Shown: positions 6,642-16,133 of the stretch, piece by piece
How the letters are laid out: each line of letters starts with the position of its first letter
Numbering within the stretch: position 1 is the first letter of the stretch
Source of the DNA: Acetobacteraceae bacterium AT-5844
Lineage (GTDB): Bacteria > Pseudomonadota > Alphaproteobacteria > Acetobacterales > Acetobacteraceae
Assembly: GCA_000245075.1 (NCBI GenBank)
Contig: JH599923.1
Coordinates: 1 to 38,597 of the forward strand
Length of the DNA stretch: 38,597 bases
Direction of reading: 5' to 3'
Made by a program: the position numbers and the translations under genes
Notes under the pieces: model-generated
Told to the model about the DNA's origin: nothing
The model's database searches: none
What the model saw: only the letters and a program-made list of their open reading frames with translations

Positions 6642-8250
6642 GCTGCGCGCGGGCCGCTGGCCCCTCCGTCTCCATTCCCTGCGCCAGGCGGCGGACCAGC
6701 CACACCGCCCGCTCGAACAGGGTGGTGGCGCGGAACAGCAGCTCATGCCCTTCATGCGCCAGTTCCGCCCCAGCCCTGAAGACGCGGCGGCGAAGCCCAT
6801 CCATCATCTCCGACCGGTCCGCCGCCAGATGCCGTAGCGTCGTCACATCCTCCGCGTCGCCGGAGAGAGCGGCGTCGTGCAGTTCCGACAGCATCAGATG
6901 CAACGTCTCGGCAAGCGGGGGGACGAGGGCGCCGATAGGGTCGGCTTCCCCACGCCGCGCCGCCTGCTCCAGCACGGAGGCAAGTTCCGTCACCGTCTCC
7001 CGCAGCGCGCCGATCAGGCCATTGGCATTGTCCAGCGCCACGGCCCGTTGCAACTGCTCCTCCAGCGCGCCCTTGGAAATCACGGATTGCAGGAAGGTGG
7101 CGATCGCCTGCTCCACCGCCTGCCCGGCGGCTGAGACGGTGGCGGCGGGCAGAGCGGGCGGTGCGCCATCCTCGCGAACGCCATCCAGCAGCCCCGGCAG
7201 CCGGTCCAGCAGCCGGGCCTGCTCGCGTTCCACCAGGCTGAGGGCGGTCGGCGCATCCTCCAGCGCCTGGTCATAGAGAAAGGCCGGGCGCGCCAGTTCT
7301 TCCTCCTCCGTTGCAGGCGCCAGCCGGGCCAGCAAGGGCGGGAAGAGCATCATGAAGGGCGCGATGACCAGCGCCGGCACGGCCTGCAAAGCCACGAACA
7401 GCCAGGCGAGCTGGTGCGGCAGGTCCATGGAGGCCAGCGGCACCGGCAGGTGCGGCCAGATCTTCCAGGCAATGAAAGGCAGCACGAACATCACCGCGCC
7501 GAGCGCCTTGAACAGCGTCTGGAACAAGGCGAGCCGCCGCGCCGTACCGCGCAGGCCGCCGGAGAGCAGCAGCACGGAAAGCCCCGAACCCAGCGAGGCG
7601 CCGCAGACGGCCACGCCAGCCTGCCCGCCATCCAGCACCCCCACGCCCGCGAGGGCGATGGCCAGGATGGTGACGGTGGAGGAGGACTGCGCCACCAGCG
7701 TCACCAGTGCGCCCACCACGAAGGGCGGCCACAGCGCGTGGTCCGCAATGGCCATGGCATCCCGGACGAAGGCGGCATCCCGCAGGGGAACGGCACCGGA
7801 TTTCAGGATGACCAGCCCGAGGAACACCATGCCGAGATGAAAGGCCGCGCCCAGTGCCAGCTTCCACCGCCCACGCCCGTCCAGCCCGAAGGCCAGGGCG
7901 CAACCGGCGCAGCCCAGCAGCCAAAGCGCGACAAGGCGCAGGTCGAAGGAGGCCACAAGCACCAGCGCGGCCGTGCCGAGATTCGCCCAGGCCACCACCG
8001 GCAGGGCGCGGAGCAGCGGCATCAGCCCCGCCTGCACCATGGAGGTGGCGATGAAGGTGACGGCGTTGGAGGATTGCGTCAGCGTGCCCAGCAGCGTGCC
8101 GGTCAGCGCGGCGCTGAGCGTGCCCCCCGTGGCGCGGCCAATGACCTCCCGCATGCGCCGGCCGGCCATCTGTTGCAGATGGCTGCCCACGCCCTTCACG
8201 CCTAGCAGGAACAGGCCAAGCCCGCCCAGAAACGAAGCGAGGATTTCCAC
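6628..8250 (-). CDS. Na+/phosphate cotransporter-family protein with PhoU-like tail
   Basis: A 540-residue membrane protein with the two QSS repeats that mark the NptA/PF02690 family: TQSSNAVTF (about 59) and AQSSSTVTI (about 188). Each sits in one inverted half of the transporter domain, with about eight membrane segments in the first 310 residues. The remaining 230 residues are soluble, helical and PhoU-like. Members export or import phosphate with sodium in the inner membrane; YjbB-type relatives export phosphate. The start codon is GTG at 8250, opening MEILASFLGGLGLFLLG. It is divergent from the etf operon across a 460-bp gap that contains an inverted repeat. Transport direction cannot be told from sequence. 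Confidence 0.9.
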   Translation of the reverse strand: MEILASFLGGLGLFLLGVKGVGSHLQQMAGRRMREVIGRATGGTLSAALTGTLLGTLTQSSNAVTFIATSMVQAGLMPLLRALPVVAWANLGTAALVLVASFDLRLVALWLLGCAGCALAFGLDGRGRWKLALGAAFHLGMVFLGLVILKSGAVPLRDAAFVRDAMAIADHALWPPFVVGALVTLVAQSSSTVTILAIALAGVGVLDGGQAGVAVCGASLGSGLSVLLLSGGLRGTARRLALFQTLFKALGAVMFVLPFIAWKIWPHLPVPLASMDLPHQLAWLFVALQAVPALVIAPFMMLFPPLLARLAPATEEEELARPAFLYDQALEDAPTALSLVEREQARLLDRLPGLLDGVREDGAPPALPAATVSAAGQAVEQAIATFLQSVISKGALEEQLQRAVALDNANGLIGALRETVTELASVLEQAARRGEADPIGALVPPLAETLHLMLSELHDAALSGDAEDVTTLRHLAADRSEMMDGLRRRVFRAGAELAHEGHELLFRATTLFERAVWLVRRLAQGMETEGPAARAQLSPG

Positions 8251-8290
8251 AGCCGCGCCCTAGTGGCCGGCAGCGACGGCAACTGTCATC

Positions 8291-8329
8291 ATTCCGTCAT
8301 CAACATATTGATTTTGACGGAATATTCCG
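8291..8329. promoter_or_regulatory. Inverted repeat and 12-bp palindrome in divergent promoter region
   Basis: ATTCCGTCA (8291-8299) is mirrored by TGACGGAAT (8315-8323) across a 15-bp AT-rich spacer. The right arm overlaps a perfect palindrome, CGGAATATTCCG (8318-8329). The block lies 41 bp upstream of the Na/Pi gene start and about 380 bp before etfB. It looks like a dimeric regulator site; the regulator is unknown. The rest of the gap, 8330-8710, is GC-rich with no recognisable gene and one further inverted repeat (8498-8517). Confidence 0.5.
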
Positions 8330-8497
8330 CCTCGGGTGGACCGTGCAGCGCAGCGCGGCAGGCGTCAAGGTTCAGCCTGTGCAGGATGGTTCAGCCCGCC
8401 CAGCCGTGGGTTGCCAAAGGGCCAGCCGACGTCCTCTTTTCCCGGCGCTGTTCATTGGGGGCTCGCCCGCGGCCCGCCGGAACAAGGGTTTCGGAAT

Positions 8498-8517
8498 CAG
8501 CGCCATACAAGGCGCTG
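8498..8517. promoter_or_regulatory. 7-bp inverted repeat in the long etfB leader
   Basis: CAGCGCC and GGCGCTG flank ATACAA, about 195 bp before the etfB start. It could be an operator or an RNA hairpin in the leader. Nothing else stands out between 8330 and 8710. Confidence 0.3.
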
Positions 8518-8710
8518 GCCGCCGGAGGCGTCTCTCTCCCGACAGCCTTCTCCCGCACCGCACCGTCTTGCCACACTGCGGCCCCGCTCGTAGGTTTTCG
8601 CCGCGCGGCTGGGAGGCGGGCCTCCATGCCCTGGGCCGCGACGGCGGCTGGCTCGCACCTGCTGCCCCCTGACCTCGGCGGCACACGTGCAAGAAGGACA
8701 ACACCTACCG

Positions 8711-9457
8711 ATGAAGCTTCTGGTCCCGGTCAAGCGGGTGGTCGATTACAACGTGAAGGTCCGCGTGAAGGCGGATGGCACGGGCGTCGAGACCGCCAAC
8801 GTCAAGATGTCGATGAACCCCTTCGACGAGATCGCGGTGGAAGAAGCCGTCCGCCTGAAGGAAAAGGGCGTCGTCACCGAAATCGTCGCCGTCTCCATCG
8901 GTCCGGCGCAGGCGCAGGAGCAGCTCCGCACCGCCCTCGCCATGGGCGCTGACCGCGGCATCCTGATCGAGGCTGAGGGCACCGAGCCGCTGACCGTCGC
9001 CAAGCTGCTGAAGGCGGTGGCGGAGCGCGAGCAGCCGCAGGTGGTCATCCTCGGCAAGCAGGCCATCGACGACGACATGAACGCCACCGGCCAGATGCTG
9101 GCGGCGCTGCTGGGCTGGGCGCAGGGCACTTTTGCGAGCAAGGTGGACATCGCCGACGGCACCGCCACCGTGACCCGCGAGGTGGATGGCGGTCTGGAGA
9201 CGGTGAAGCTCTCCCTCCCCGCCATCGTCACCACCGACCTGCGCCTGAACGAGCCGCGTTACGCCTCGCTGCCGAACATCATGAAGGCGCGCAAGAAGCC
9301 GCTGGAGACGCTGAAGCCGGCCGATCTCGGCGTGGACGTCTCGCCGCGCCTCACTGTGCTGAAGGTCGAGGACCCGCCGAAGCGCCAGGCGGGCCGCAAG
9401 GTCGCCTCGGTGGCCGAGCTGGTGGACAAGCTGCGCAACGAAGCGAAGGTGATCTGA
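8711..9457 (+). CDS. etfB: Electron transfer flavoprotein beta subunit
   Basis: A 248-residue protein starting [20 protein letters not shown], the canonical start of alphaproteobacterial EtfB. The in-frame GTG eight codons upstream adds non-family residues and was not used. [55 protein letters not shown] (AMP-binding region) and [22 protein letters not shown] (dehydrogenase recognition loop) are all present. With EtfA it takes electrons from acyl-CoA and other flavin dehydrogenases and passes them to ETF-ubiquinone oxidoreductase. It is the first gene of etfB-etfA-hydroxyacyl-CoA dehydrogenase, with a 2-bp gap to etfA. Confidence 0.96.
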   Translation: MKLLVPVKRVVDYNVKVRVKADGTGVETANVKMSMNPFDEIAVEEAVRLKEKGVVTEIVAVSIGPAQAQEQLRTALAMGADRGILIEAEGTEPLTVAKLLKAVAEREQPQVVILGKQAIDDDMNATGQMLAALLGWAQGTFASKVDIADGTATVTREVDGGLETVKLSLPAIVTTDLRLNEPRYASLPNIMKARKKPLETLKPADLGVDVSPRLTVLKVEDPPKRQAGRKVASVAELVDKLRNEAKVI

Positions 9458-9459
9458 GC

Positions 9460-10386
<927 letters not shown>

Positions 10387-10390
10387 CGCC

Positions 10391-11269
10391 ATGGCGGAGA
10401 TCGGTACGGTCGGCGTCATCGGCGCCGGGCAGATGGGCAATGGCATCGCCCATGTGGCGGCGTTGGCGGGGCTGGACGTCGTGCTGGTCGACGTGAAGGC
10501 CGAGGCGGTCGAGAAGGCTGTTGCCACCATCGGCAAGAATCTCGACCGGCAGGTGAGCAAGGGCGGCATCGACGCCGCCGCCAAGGATGCCGCCATGGCG
10601 CGCATCAAGGGCGGTACGGAGATGAGCGCCCTGTCCGCCGCCGACATCGTCATTGAGGCGGCGACGGAGCGGGAGGAGCTGAAGCTCGCCATCTTCAAGC
10701 AGGTGGTGCCGCTGCTGAAGCCGGAGGCGATTCTCGCCTCCAACACCTCCTCCATTTCCATCACGCGCCTCGCCGCCGTGACGGACCGGCCGCACCGCTT
10801 CATCGGCATGCACTTCATGAACCCGGTGCCGGTCATGAAGCTGGTGGAAATCATCCGCGGCATCGCCACGGATGACGCCACCTATGAGGCGGTGAAGGCC
10901 CTGGCCGAGAAGATGGGGAAGGTGACGGCGGTGGCGCAGGACTACCCCGCCTTCATCGTCAACCGCATCCTGATCCCCATGATCAACGAGGCGGTGCAGA
11001 CGCTGCAGGAAGGCGTGGGCGACGTCGCCTCCATCGATGCGGCCATGAAGCTCGGCACCGGCCAGCCCATGGGGCCGCTGCAACTGGCGGATTTCATCGG
11101 GCTGGATACCTGCCTCGCCATCATGCGCGTGCTGCATGAAGGCATGGGGGACAGCAAGTACCGCCCCTCCCCGCTGCTGGTGAAGCATGTGGAGGCCGGC
11201 TGGCTGGGCAAGAAAACCGGCCGTGGCTTCTACGACTATAGCCAGGACCCGCCGCGCCCCACGCGCTGA
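10391..11269 (+). CDS. 3-hydroxybutyryl/3-hydroxyacyl-CoA dehydrogenase
   Basis: A 292-residue NAD-dependent dehydrogenase converting (S)-3-hydroxyacyl-CoA to 3-oxoacyl-CoA. The Rossmann motif [17 protein letters not shown] is at the N-terminus. [10 protein letters not shown] and [18 protein letters not shown] hold the catalytic serine/histidine region, and the C-terminal domain has [18 protein letters not shown] and the terminal [13 protein letters not shown]. The length matches the single-function Hbd type, not the FadB fusion. Position directly behind etfBA fits a beta-oxidation or butyryl-CoA role; ETF would take electrons from the partner acyl-CoA dehydrogenase, which is not in the window. 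Two hairpins follow the gene. Confidence 0.95.
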   Translation: MAEIGTVGVIGAGQMGNGIAHVAALAGLDVVLVDVKAEAVEKAVATIGKNLDRQVSKGGIDAAAKDAAMARIKGGTEMSALSAADIVIEAATEREELKLAIFKQVVPLLKPEAILASNTSSISITRLAAVTDRPHRFIGMHFMNPVPVMKLVEIIRGIATDDATYEAVKALAEKMGKVTAVAQDYPAFIVNRILIPMINEAVQTLQEGVGDVASIDAAMKLGTGQPMGPLQLADFIGLDTCLAIMRVLHEGMGDSKYRPSPLLVKHVEAGWLGKKTGRGFYDYSQDPPRPTR

Positions 11270-11287
11270 GCGCCTGAGCATTTTCCT

Positions 11288-11330
11288 GGAGGGAGAGGCC
11301 CTCTCCCTCCGGCACCCCGCCTGCGGGTTA
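11288..11330 (+). terminator. Tandem hairpins ending the etf operon
   Basis: GGAGGGAGAG (11288-11297) and CTCTCCCTCC (11301-11310) form a perfect 10-bp stem with a GCC loop. It is followed by a second small stem, CCCGC-CT-GCGGG, and then TTATGCTT. The pair starts 18 bp after the dehydrogenase stop and probably terminates the operon. Confidence 0.65.
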
Positions 11331-11376
11331 TGCTTCCCCTTGGCGCCCGGCACCGACTCGCGCCATATCCCCGCCC

Positions 11377-12084
11377 ATGAAGCGTTTCTGGGACACCGCC
11401 ACCCCTGCCCCGCGAGAGGAAGGTGGCTTCACCGTGCTGTTGGATGGCCGCCCGCTCCGCCTGCCCGGCGGCGGCCCGCTACACCTCCCCACCCTGCCAC
11501 TGGCCGAGGCCGTGGCGGAAGAGTGGCGCGAGGCCGGCGGCGCGAAGGGTGGAGAGATGACCATGGAGATGGTCCCCCTCACCCGCGTCATCGGCACGGC
11601 CATCGACCGCGTGGCGTCCAACCCGCAGCCCAGCATCGATGCCATCGCCGAGTATGGCGAGACGGACCTGCTCTGCTACCGGGGCGAGGATTCGCGGCTC
11701 GCCGCCATCCAGGCCGCCGAGTGGCAGCCGTTGCTGGATTGGGCGGAACAGGCGCTGGGTGCGCCGTTGAAGGTCACGAGCGGCATCATCCATGTGCGGC
11801 AGCCGCCGGAGTCACTCGCCGCGCTCAAGCGCGCCGTGGCCGCGCTGCCACCGCTGGAACTGACGGCTATCGGCCTGGCCGTGCCGCTGCTGGGCAGCCT
11901 GGTGCTGGGGCTTGCCCTGGCCCATGGCCGGCTGGACGCGGAGGAGGCCACGCGCCTCGCCCGGGTGGACGAGGATTGGCAGCAGGATTTCTGGGGCGAG
12001 GATGAGGAGGCCCTGGCGCGCCGCCTCGCTATCGCCAAGGATATCGCCCTGGCTGCCCGGCTGGTCGCGCTCGCCCGCGGCTGA
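11377..12084 (+). CDS. ATP12-family F1-ATPase assembly chaperone
   Basis: A 235-residue protein opening MKRFWDTATPAPREEGGFTV, as in the alphaproteobacterial ATP12 family. Further family features are LDGRPLRLPGG near the start, EEWREAGG, MVPLTRVIGTAIDRV, the acidic/aromatic block YGETDLLCYRGE, and WQPLLDWAEQALGAPL. In mitochondria Atp12p keeps the F1 alpha subunit soluble until assembly, and bacterial members are presumed to do the same. It is a single gene 107 bp after the etf operon; the acylphosphatase gene follows 33 bp later. The family is essentially confined to alphaproteobacteria and mitochondria, which supports the host assignment. Confidence 0.9.
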   Translation: MKRFWDTATPAPREEGGFTVLLDGRPLRLPGGGPLHLPTLPLAEAVAEEWREAGGAKGGEMTMEMVPLTRVIGTAIDRVASNPQPSIDAIAEYGETDLLCYRGEDSRLAAIQAAEWQPLLDWAEQALGAPLKVTSGIIHVRQPPESLAALKRAVAALPPLELTAIGLAVPLLGSLVLGLALAHGRLDAEEATRLARVDEDWQQDFWGEDEEALARRLAIAKDIALAARLVALARG

Positions 12085-12117
12085 GCCCGGCGGCCGGCAA
12101 GGCAGAGGGAGCGAGCC

Positions 12118-12393
12118 ATGGACGCCAAAAGGGTGCGCATCCGCGGAAGGGTGCAGGGGGTGGGCTATCGCGACTGGATGATGCGCGAGGCCACACGGCT
12201 CGGCGTCCAGGGATGGGTGCGCAACCGGGCGGATGGCAGCGTGGAAGCCCTGGTGGCGGGCGATGCGGCAGCGGTCGGCGCCTTGCTCACGGCCTGCCGT
12301 GCCGGCCCCACCCTGGCCCGGGTGGAGGATATCAGTGAAAGCTTCGCCGAGCCCCCGGAGGAGCCCGGCTTCCAGCTTCTGCCGACCGCCTGA
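12118..12393 (+). CDS. acyP: Acylphosphatase
   Basis: A 91-residue enzyme that hydrolyses acyl phosphates. The phosphate-binding loop with catalytic arginine, RGRVQGVGYRDWM, is at residues 8-20. The second signature, GWVRNRADGSVEALVAG with the catalytic asparagine, is at about 31-47. A GGGAG ribosome binding site precedes the ATG. The gene is probably cotranscribed with the ATP12-family gene and converges on the binding-protein gene 30 bp downstream. The C-terminal tail is slightly longer and Pro/Glu-rich. Confidence 0.93.
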   Translation: MDAKRVRIRGRVQGVGYRDWMMREATRLGVQGWVRNRADGSVEALVAGDAAAVGALLTACRAGPTLARVEDISESFAEPPEEPGFQLLPTA

Positions 12394-12423
12394 AGCAGTG
12401 CCGCAGGGGTCAGCGCCCCGGGA

Positions 12424-13437
12424 TCAGCGCATAGGCGGCGCGTATTGCAGGCCGCCCTTGGTCCAGAGATTGTTGATGCCGCGTGGCAGGCCCATCGGCG
12501 TGATGTGGCGTTCCCACAGCTCGCCGTAATTGCCGACCGCCCGGATCACCTGCACGGCCCAATCCGGCGCCAGGCCGAGCATCTGGCCGAGATCGCCCGT
12601 CTTGCCGATGAAGCGCTGGATATCCGGGTTGGTGGAATCCGCGAAGCTGCCGGCATTCGCCTGGGTGATGCCCAGCTCCTCTGCCGTCAGCAGGGCGAAA
12701 TGCACCCAGCGGACGATATCGAACCACTTGGCATCCCCCTTGCGGACGGAGGGACCCAGCGGTTCCTTCGAGAAGATCTCAGGCAGCAGCACGTAATCCG
12801 CCGCACTGGCGCCCTGGGCGACGCGGAAGGCAGCCAGGGTGGAGGTGTCGGACGCGTAGACGTCGCACCGCCCGGCGATGAAGGCAGCGCGGATTTCCTC
12901 CACATTCTCGAAGGTCACGGGGTTCAGCCGCATGTTGTGGGCGCGGAAGAAGTCGGCCACGTTCAGCTCGGTGGTCGAGCCCTGCTGCAGGCAGACGCTG
13001 GCGCCATCGAGTTCCTTGGCGGAGCTGACACCGAGCGACTTCCGCACCATGAAGCCGTTGCCGTCGTAGAAGTTCACGCCGGTGAACAGGAAGCCCAGCG
13101 CCGCCTCGCGGGACAGCGTCCAGGTGGTGGTGCGGATGGAGACGTCGATCTCCCCGGATTGCAGGGCGGGGAAGCGCTGCGCCGCGATGGTGGGCACGAA
13201 GTTCACCTTGGCGGGATCGCCAAAGACGGCGGCGGCCAGGGCGCGGCAGTAATCCGCATCCAGCCCCTGGAACACGCCCCGGCTGTCCGGCGCGGCAAAG
13301 CCGATGGTGTTGGGGGTGACGCCGCAGGCGATGGTTCCGCGCGCGCGGATGATGCCCAGCGTGTCCGCCGCGGGCTGGGCGAGCGCGGCAACGGGGAACG
13401 CCAGCGCGGCCAGGAGAAAGGCGCTCAATCCACGCAT
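12424..13437 (-). CDS. Amino-acid ABC transporter periplasmic binding protein (AapJ-like), copy 1
   Basis: The ATG at 13437 opens a signal peptide, MRGLSAFLLAALAFPVAALA, and is preceded by AAGGAC. The 337-residue protein has the family-3 solute-binding fold typical of general L-amino-acid (AapJ) proteins: IRARGTIACGV at the mature N-terminus, SRGVFQGLDADYCRALAAAV, ALQSGEIDVSIRTTTWTLSR, and the C-terminal GINNLWTKGGLQYAPPMR. It should bind amino acids in the periplasm. No aapQMP permease or ATPase genes are adjacent, so it is an orphan. It is a tandem paralogue of the upstream gene: the last 18 residues are identical and the last 55 or so bases nearly so. The two genes are 85 bp apart in the same direction. 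Confidence 0.9.
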   Translation of the reverse strand: MRGLSAFLLAALAFPVAALAQPAADTLGIIRARGTIACGVTPNTIGFAAPDSRGVFQGLDADYCRALAAAVFGDPAKVNFVPTIAAQRFPALQSGEIDVSIRTTTWTLSREAALGFLFTGVNFYDGNGFMVRKSLGVSSAKELDGASVCLQQGSTTELNVADFFRAHNMRLNPVTFENVEEIRAAFIAGRCDVYASDTSTLAAFRVAQGASAADYVLLPEIFSKEPLGPSVRKGDAKWFDIVRWVHFALLTAEELGITQANAGSFADSTNPDIQRFIGKTGDLGQMLGLAPDWAVQVIRAVGNYGELWERHITPMGLPRGINNLWTKGGLQYAPPMR

Positions 13438-13522
13438 CGTCGAATGTCCTTCAGGTCTGCGAACGGCGAAGCGGCGGCCCCGTAAGGAGCCGCCGCCCGG
13501 CAGAATGGCAGGTTTTACCCGG

Positions 13523-14632
13523 TCAGCGCATCGGTGGCGCGTATTGCAGGCCGCCCTTGGTCCAGAGATTGTTGATGCCGCGCTGCACGCCCATGGGGGT
13601 GATGTTGCGGTCCCAGATCTCGGCGAAGTTGCCGACCTGGCGCACCACATTCACCGCCCAGTCCGCCTGCAGGCCGAGCATCTGGCCGAGGTCGCCCGTC
13701 TTGCCCATGAAGCGCTGCACATCCGGGTTGTTGCTGTCCACGAAGCTGTCGATGTTCTGGCTGGTGATGCCCAGCTCCTCCGCCGTCAGCGTCGCAAAAT
13801 GCGCCCAGCGGACGATGTCGAAGAACTTCCAGTCACCCTTGCGCACGACGGCCCCCAGCGGCTCCTTCGAGATGATCTCCGGCAGCAGCAGGTACTGGTT
13901 GGCGTTGGGACCCTGGGTCATGCGGAAGGAAGCCAGGGAGGAGGCGTCCGTCGTGTAGGCGTCGCAGCGGCCGGAGATGAAGGCCTTCTGCACCTCTTCC
14001 ACCGTCTCGATCACCACGGGGGTGAACTGGATGTTCTGGGCGCGGAAGTAGTCCGCCATGTTCAGTTCGGTGGTGGTGCCGGGCTGGACGCAGATGCTGG
14101 CGCCTGCAAGCTGCCGCGCGGAGGTGACGCCCGAGGCGGCTTTCACCATGAAGCCCTGGCCATCATAGAAATTGACGCTGGCGAACTCGAACCCCAGCGA
14201 GGCTTCGCGCGTCAGTGTCCAGGTGGTGTTGCGCACCAACAGGTCGATCTCGCCCGATTGCAGGGCGGTGAAGCGGTTCTGCGAGGTGGTGGGGATGAAG
14301 CGCACCTTATTGGCGTCGCCGAAGATGGCGGCGGCGACAGTGCGGCAGGTATCGGCGTCCAGGCCACGCATTTCGCCCCTGCTGTCCGGGGCGCTGAAGC
14401 CCGGCACCTGCCCGGCGATACCGCAGAGCAACTGCCCACGGGCACGGATGGTGGCGACGGTATCCGCCGCAGCCTGTGCCGAGGCGGGGCTGGCCGTTGG
14501 CACAGCGGTGGCGATGACCCCGGCCAGGGCGAAACCGGCGAGTGCCAGCACCCTGGCTCTGAGAGAGGTGGAGACGGGAAGCTGGGAACAGGTCACGCGG
14601 CTCTCCGATTTCTGCATATCAGACCGGCGCAT
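13523..14632 (-). CDS. Amino-acid ABC transporter periplasmic binding protein (AapJ-like), copy 2
   Basis: A protein of up to 369 residues, paralogous to the neighbour downstream: TIRARGQLLCGIAGQVPGF, SRGEMRGLDADTCRTVAAAI, ALQSGEIDLLVRNTTWTLTR and the same C-terminal GINNLWTKGGLQYAPPMR. The start is uncertain. ATGs at 14632 and 14617 are possible, and a GTG at 14596 has GGAGAG upstream and would place the signal peptide (LRARVLALAGFALAGVIATA) nearer the N-terminus. It is the first gene of a two-gene tandem without permease or ATPase. The two copies differ throughout the lobes, which suggests different ligands or redundancy rather than a recent duplication. Confidence 0.88.
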   Translation of the reverse strand: MRRSDMQKSESRVTCSQLPVSTSLRARVLALAGFALAGVIATAVPTASPASAQAAADTVATIRARGQLLCGIAGQVPGFSAPDSRGEMRGLDADTCRTVAAAIFGDANKVRFIPTTSQNRFTALQSGEIDLLVRNTTWTLTREASLGFEFASVNFYDGQGFMVKAASGVTSARQLAGASICVQPGTTTELNMADYFRAQNIQFTPVVIETVEEVQKAFISGRCDAYTTDASSLASFRMTQGPNANQYLLLPEIISKEPLGAVVRKGDWKFFDIVRWAHFATLTAEELGITSQNIDSFVDSNNPDVQRFMGKTGDLGQMLGLQADWAVNVVRQVGNFAEIWDRNITPMGVQRGINNLWTKGGLQYAPPMR

Positions 14633-14656
14633 TTCACCGGCCTGCGGCAGTCTCGA

Positions 14657-14766
14657 CCTTTCAAAAGCGGAAAGGCAAGCCGTATAAGATGAAATTATGT
14701 GCGTTTAGCCCAGATATGGCGCAGTATATACCAGCATCCTCTGCTGTATGCACAATTATTATGCAT
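14657..14766. promoter_or_regulatory. AT-rich divergent promoter region with two inverted repeats
   Basis: Between the binding-protein pair (minus) and the MFS gene (plus) lies a 253-bp gap. Its middle, about 14655-14790, is AT-rich. CCTTTC/GAAAGG (14657-14662 and 14670-14675) is a 6-bp inverted repeat. ATGCA/TGCAT (14748-14752 and 14762-14766) flank a 9-bp AT spacer. These are plausible regulator sites or promoter elements. The remainder up to the MFS start is GC-rich and unremarkable. Confidence 0.4.
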
Positions 14767-14885
14767 TTTAACGAAATCGCAAATTGAGCTATCGGGGCAG
14801 CGCTGGTCGGGACTTGGCGCTAGCCTGCTTCTCCTGCTCTGCCCTTTCGCCCAAGGCCGCGCCTCGCCGCGCGCCGGATGACCCC

Positions 14886-16103
14886 ATGCCCCGCTCTCAG
14901 TTCCCGCCTCCTTCCCCTCCAGCCCACACAACCGCCCTGCCCGCTTGGCTACCCCTGCTGCTCGGCTTCCTGACCGCCATCGGGCCGCTGTCCACGGACA
15001 TGTACCTGCCCTCCTTCCCGGCGATCGAGGCTGGTTTCGGCGCGCCAAAGGGCTCGGCCGAGATGACCCTCGCGGCCTGGTTCCTGGGCCTCGCGGTGGG
15101 CCAGATGGTGCAGGGCACGCTGGCGGACCGCTATGGCCGCAGGCGGCCGCTGCTCGTGGGGCTCGGCGTCTTCATCCTGGGCAGCGCCGGTTGCGCCCTG
15201 GCGCCGGATATCCAGACCCTCGCCTTCTGCCGCTTCGTCGCGGCCTTCGGCGGCTCCGCCAGCACGGTGCTGCCGCGCGCAGTGGTACGCGACATCGCGG
15301 AGGGTTACGCCGCTGCTCGGCTGATGTCCCGGCTGATGCTCGTCATGGGCGCCGCGCCGATCCTGGCGCCCAGCCTGGGCGGGCTGATGCTGCAATTCGG
15401 CGGGTGGCGGCAGATCTTCTGGTTCGGCGTCGCCTATGCCGTCATTTCCTCGACCCTGGTCTGGCGGATGCTGCCCGAGACGCTGCCACCGGAACGCCGG
15501 CTCCGCCTTGGCCCCACGGACCTGCTGCTGCGCTACCTGCACATTCTGCGGGAGAAGGTGTTCCTCACCCATGCGGCGCTCGGCTGTGCCGCGATGTTCC
15601 TGCTGTTCACCTATGTCGGCGGCTCGCCGGGCGTCTTCGTCGGCATGTTCGGGTTGCAGCCCGGCGCCTTCGCCATTCTGTTCGGCGTCAATGCCGCCTG
15701 CTTCATTCTCGCCTCGCAGCTCAACCCGCCGCTGTTGCTGCGCTTCGGTCCCGTCCAGGTGGTGCGATGGACGAGCTATGTCATGCTGGCGGCAACGCTG
15801 GTGCTGGCCGCGGCCGCCTTCTCCGGGCAGGCCACCCTGTCCATGATCCTGGTGCCCGTGGCCATTGCCTCGGCCTCGACCGCGCTGATCCTGCCGAACT
15901 CGGCAGTCGGTGCCCTGACGCGGCATTCCACCCAGGCCGGCACGGCCTCGGCCCTGCTGGGCACGCTGCAATTCAGCATCGCCGGATGCAGCGGCATTCT
16001 CCTGGGCTGGCTTGCCGATGGCAGCGCGCGGCCCATGGCCATGCTGATGGTGGGGTCCGCCGTGGCGGCGGTGGTGGCGGAGCGCTACCGCCCGCGCAGC
16101 TGA
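14886..16103 (+). CDS. Bcr/CflA-type MFS drug exporter
   Basis: A 405-residue 12-helix transporter. The N-terminus LLGFLTAIGPLSTDMYLPSFPAI is the hallmark of the Bcr/CflA drug-resistance subfamily (P-x-S-T-D-M-Y-L-P). It is followed by the MFS motif A loop, GTLADRYGRRRPLLVG, and RFVAAFGGSASTVLPRAVVRDI. Members export bicyclomycin, chloramphenicol, sulfonamides or dipeptides by proton antiport across the inner membrane. The ATG at 14886 gives a short cytoplasmic lead before helix 1; longer starts add an unrelated Ala/Arg-rich stretch. It is a single gene, convergent with the methyltransferase gene. Confidence 0.93.
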   Translation: MPRSQFPPPSPPAHTTALPAWLPLLLGFLTAIGPLSTDMYLPSFPAIEAGFGAPKGSAEMTLAAWFLGLAVGQMVQGTLADRYGRRRPLLVGLGVFILGSAGCALAPDIQTLAFCRFVAAFGGSASTVLPRAVVRDIAEGYAAARLMSRLMLVMGAAPILAPSLGGLMLQFGGWRQIFWFGVAYAVISSTLVWRMLPETLPPERRLRLGPTDLLLRYLHILREKVFLTHAALGCAAMFLLFTYVGGSPGVFVGMFGLQPGAFAILFGVNAACFILASQLNPPLLLRFGPVQVVRWTSYVMLAATLVLAAAAFSGQATLSMILVPVAIASASTALILPNSAVGALTRHSTQAGTASALLGTLQFSIAGCSGILLGWLADGSARPMAMLMVGSAVAAVVAERYRPRS

Positions 16104-16133
16104 AGCCGCGCGGGCCGCCCCGCCGCCAGGGGT

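Noticed and set aside
8263-8952. 229-codon plus-strand frame across the etfB leader
   Set aside because: It runs out of frame into etfB, is Arg/Gly/Ala-rich, and has no ribosome site or domain.
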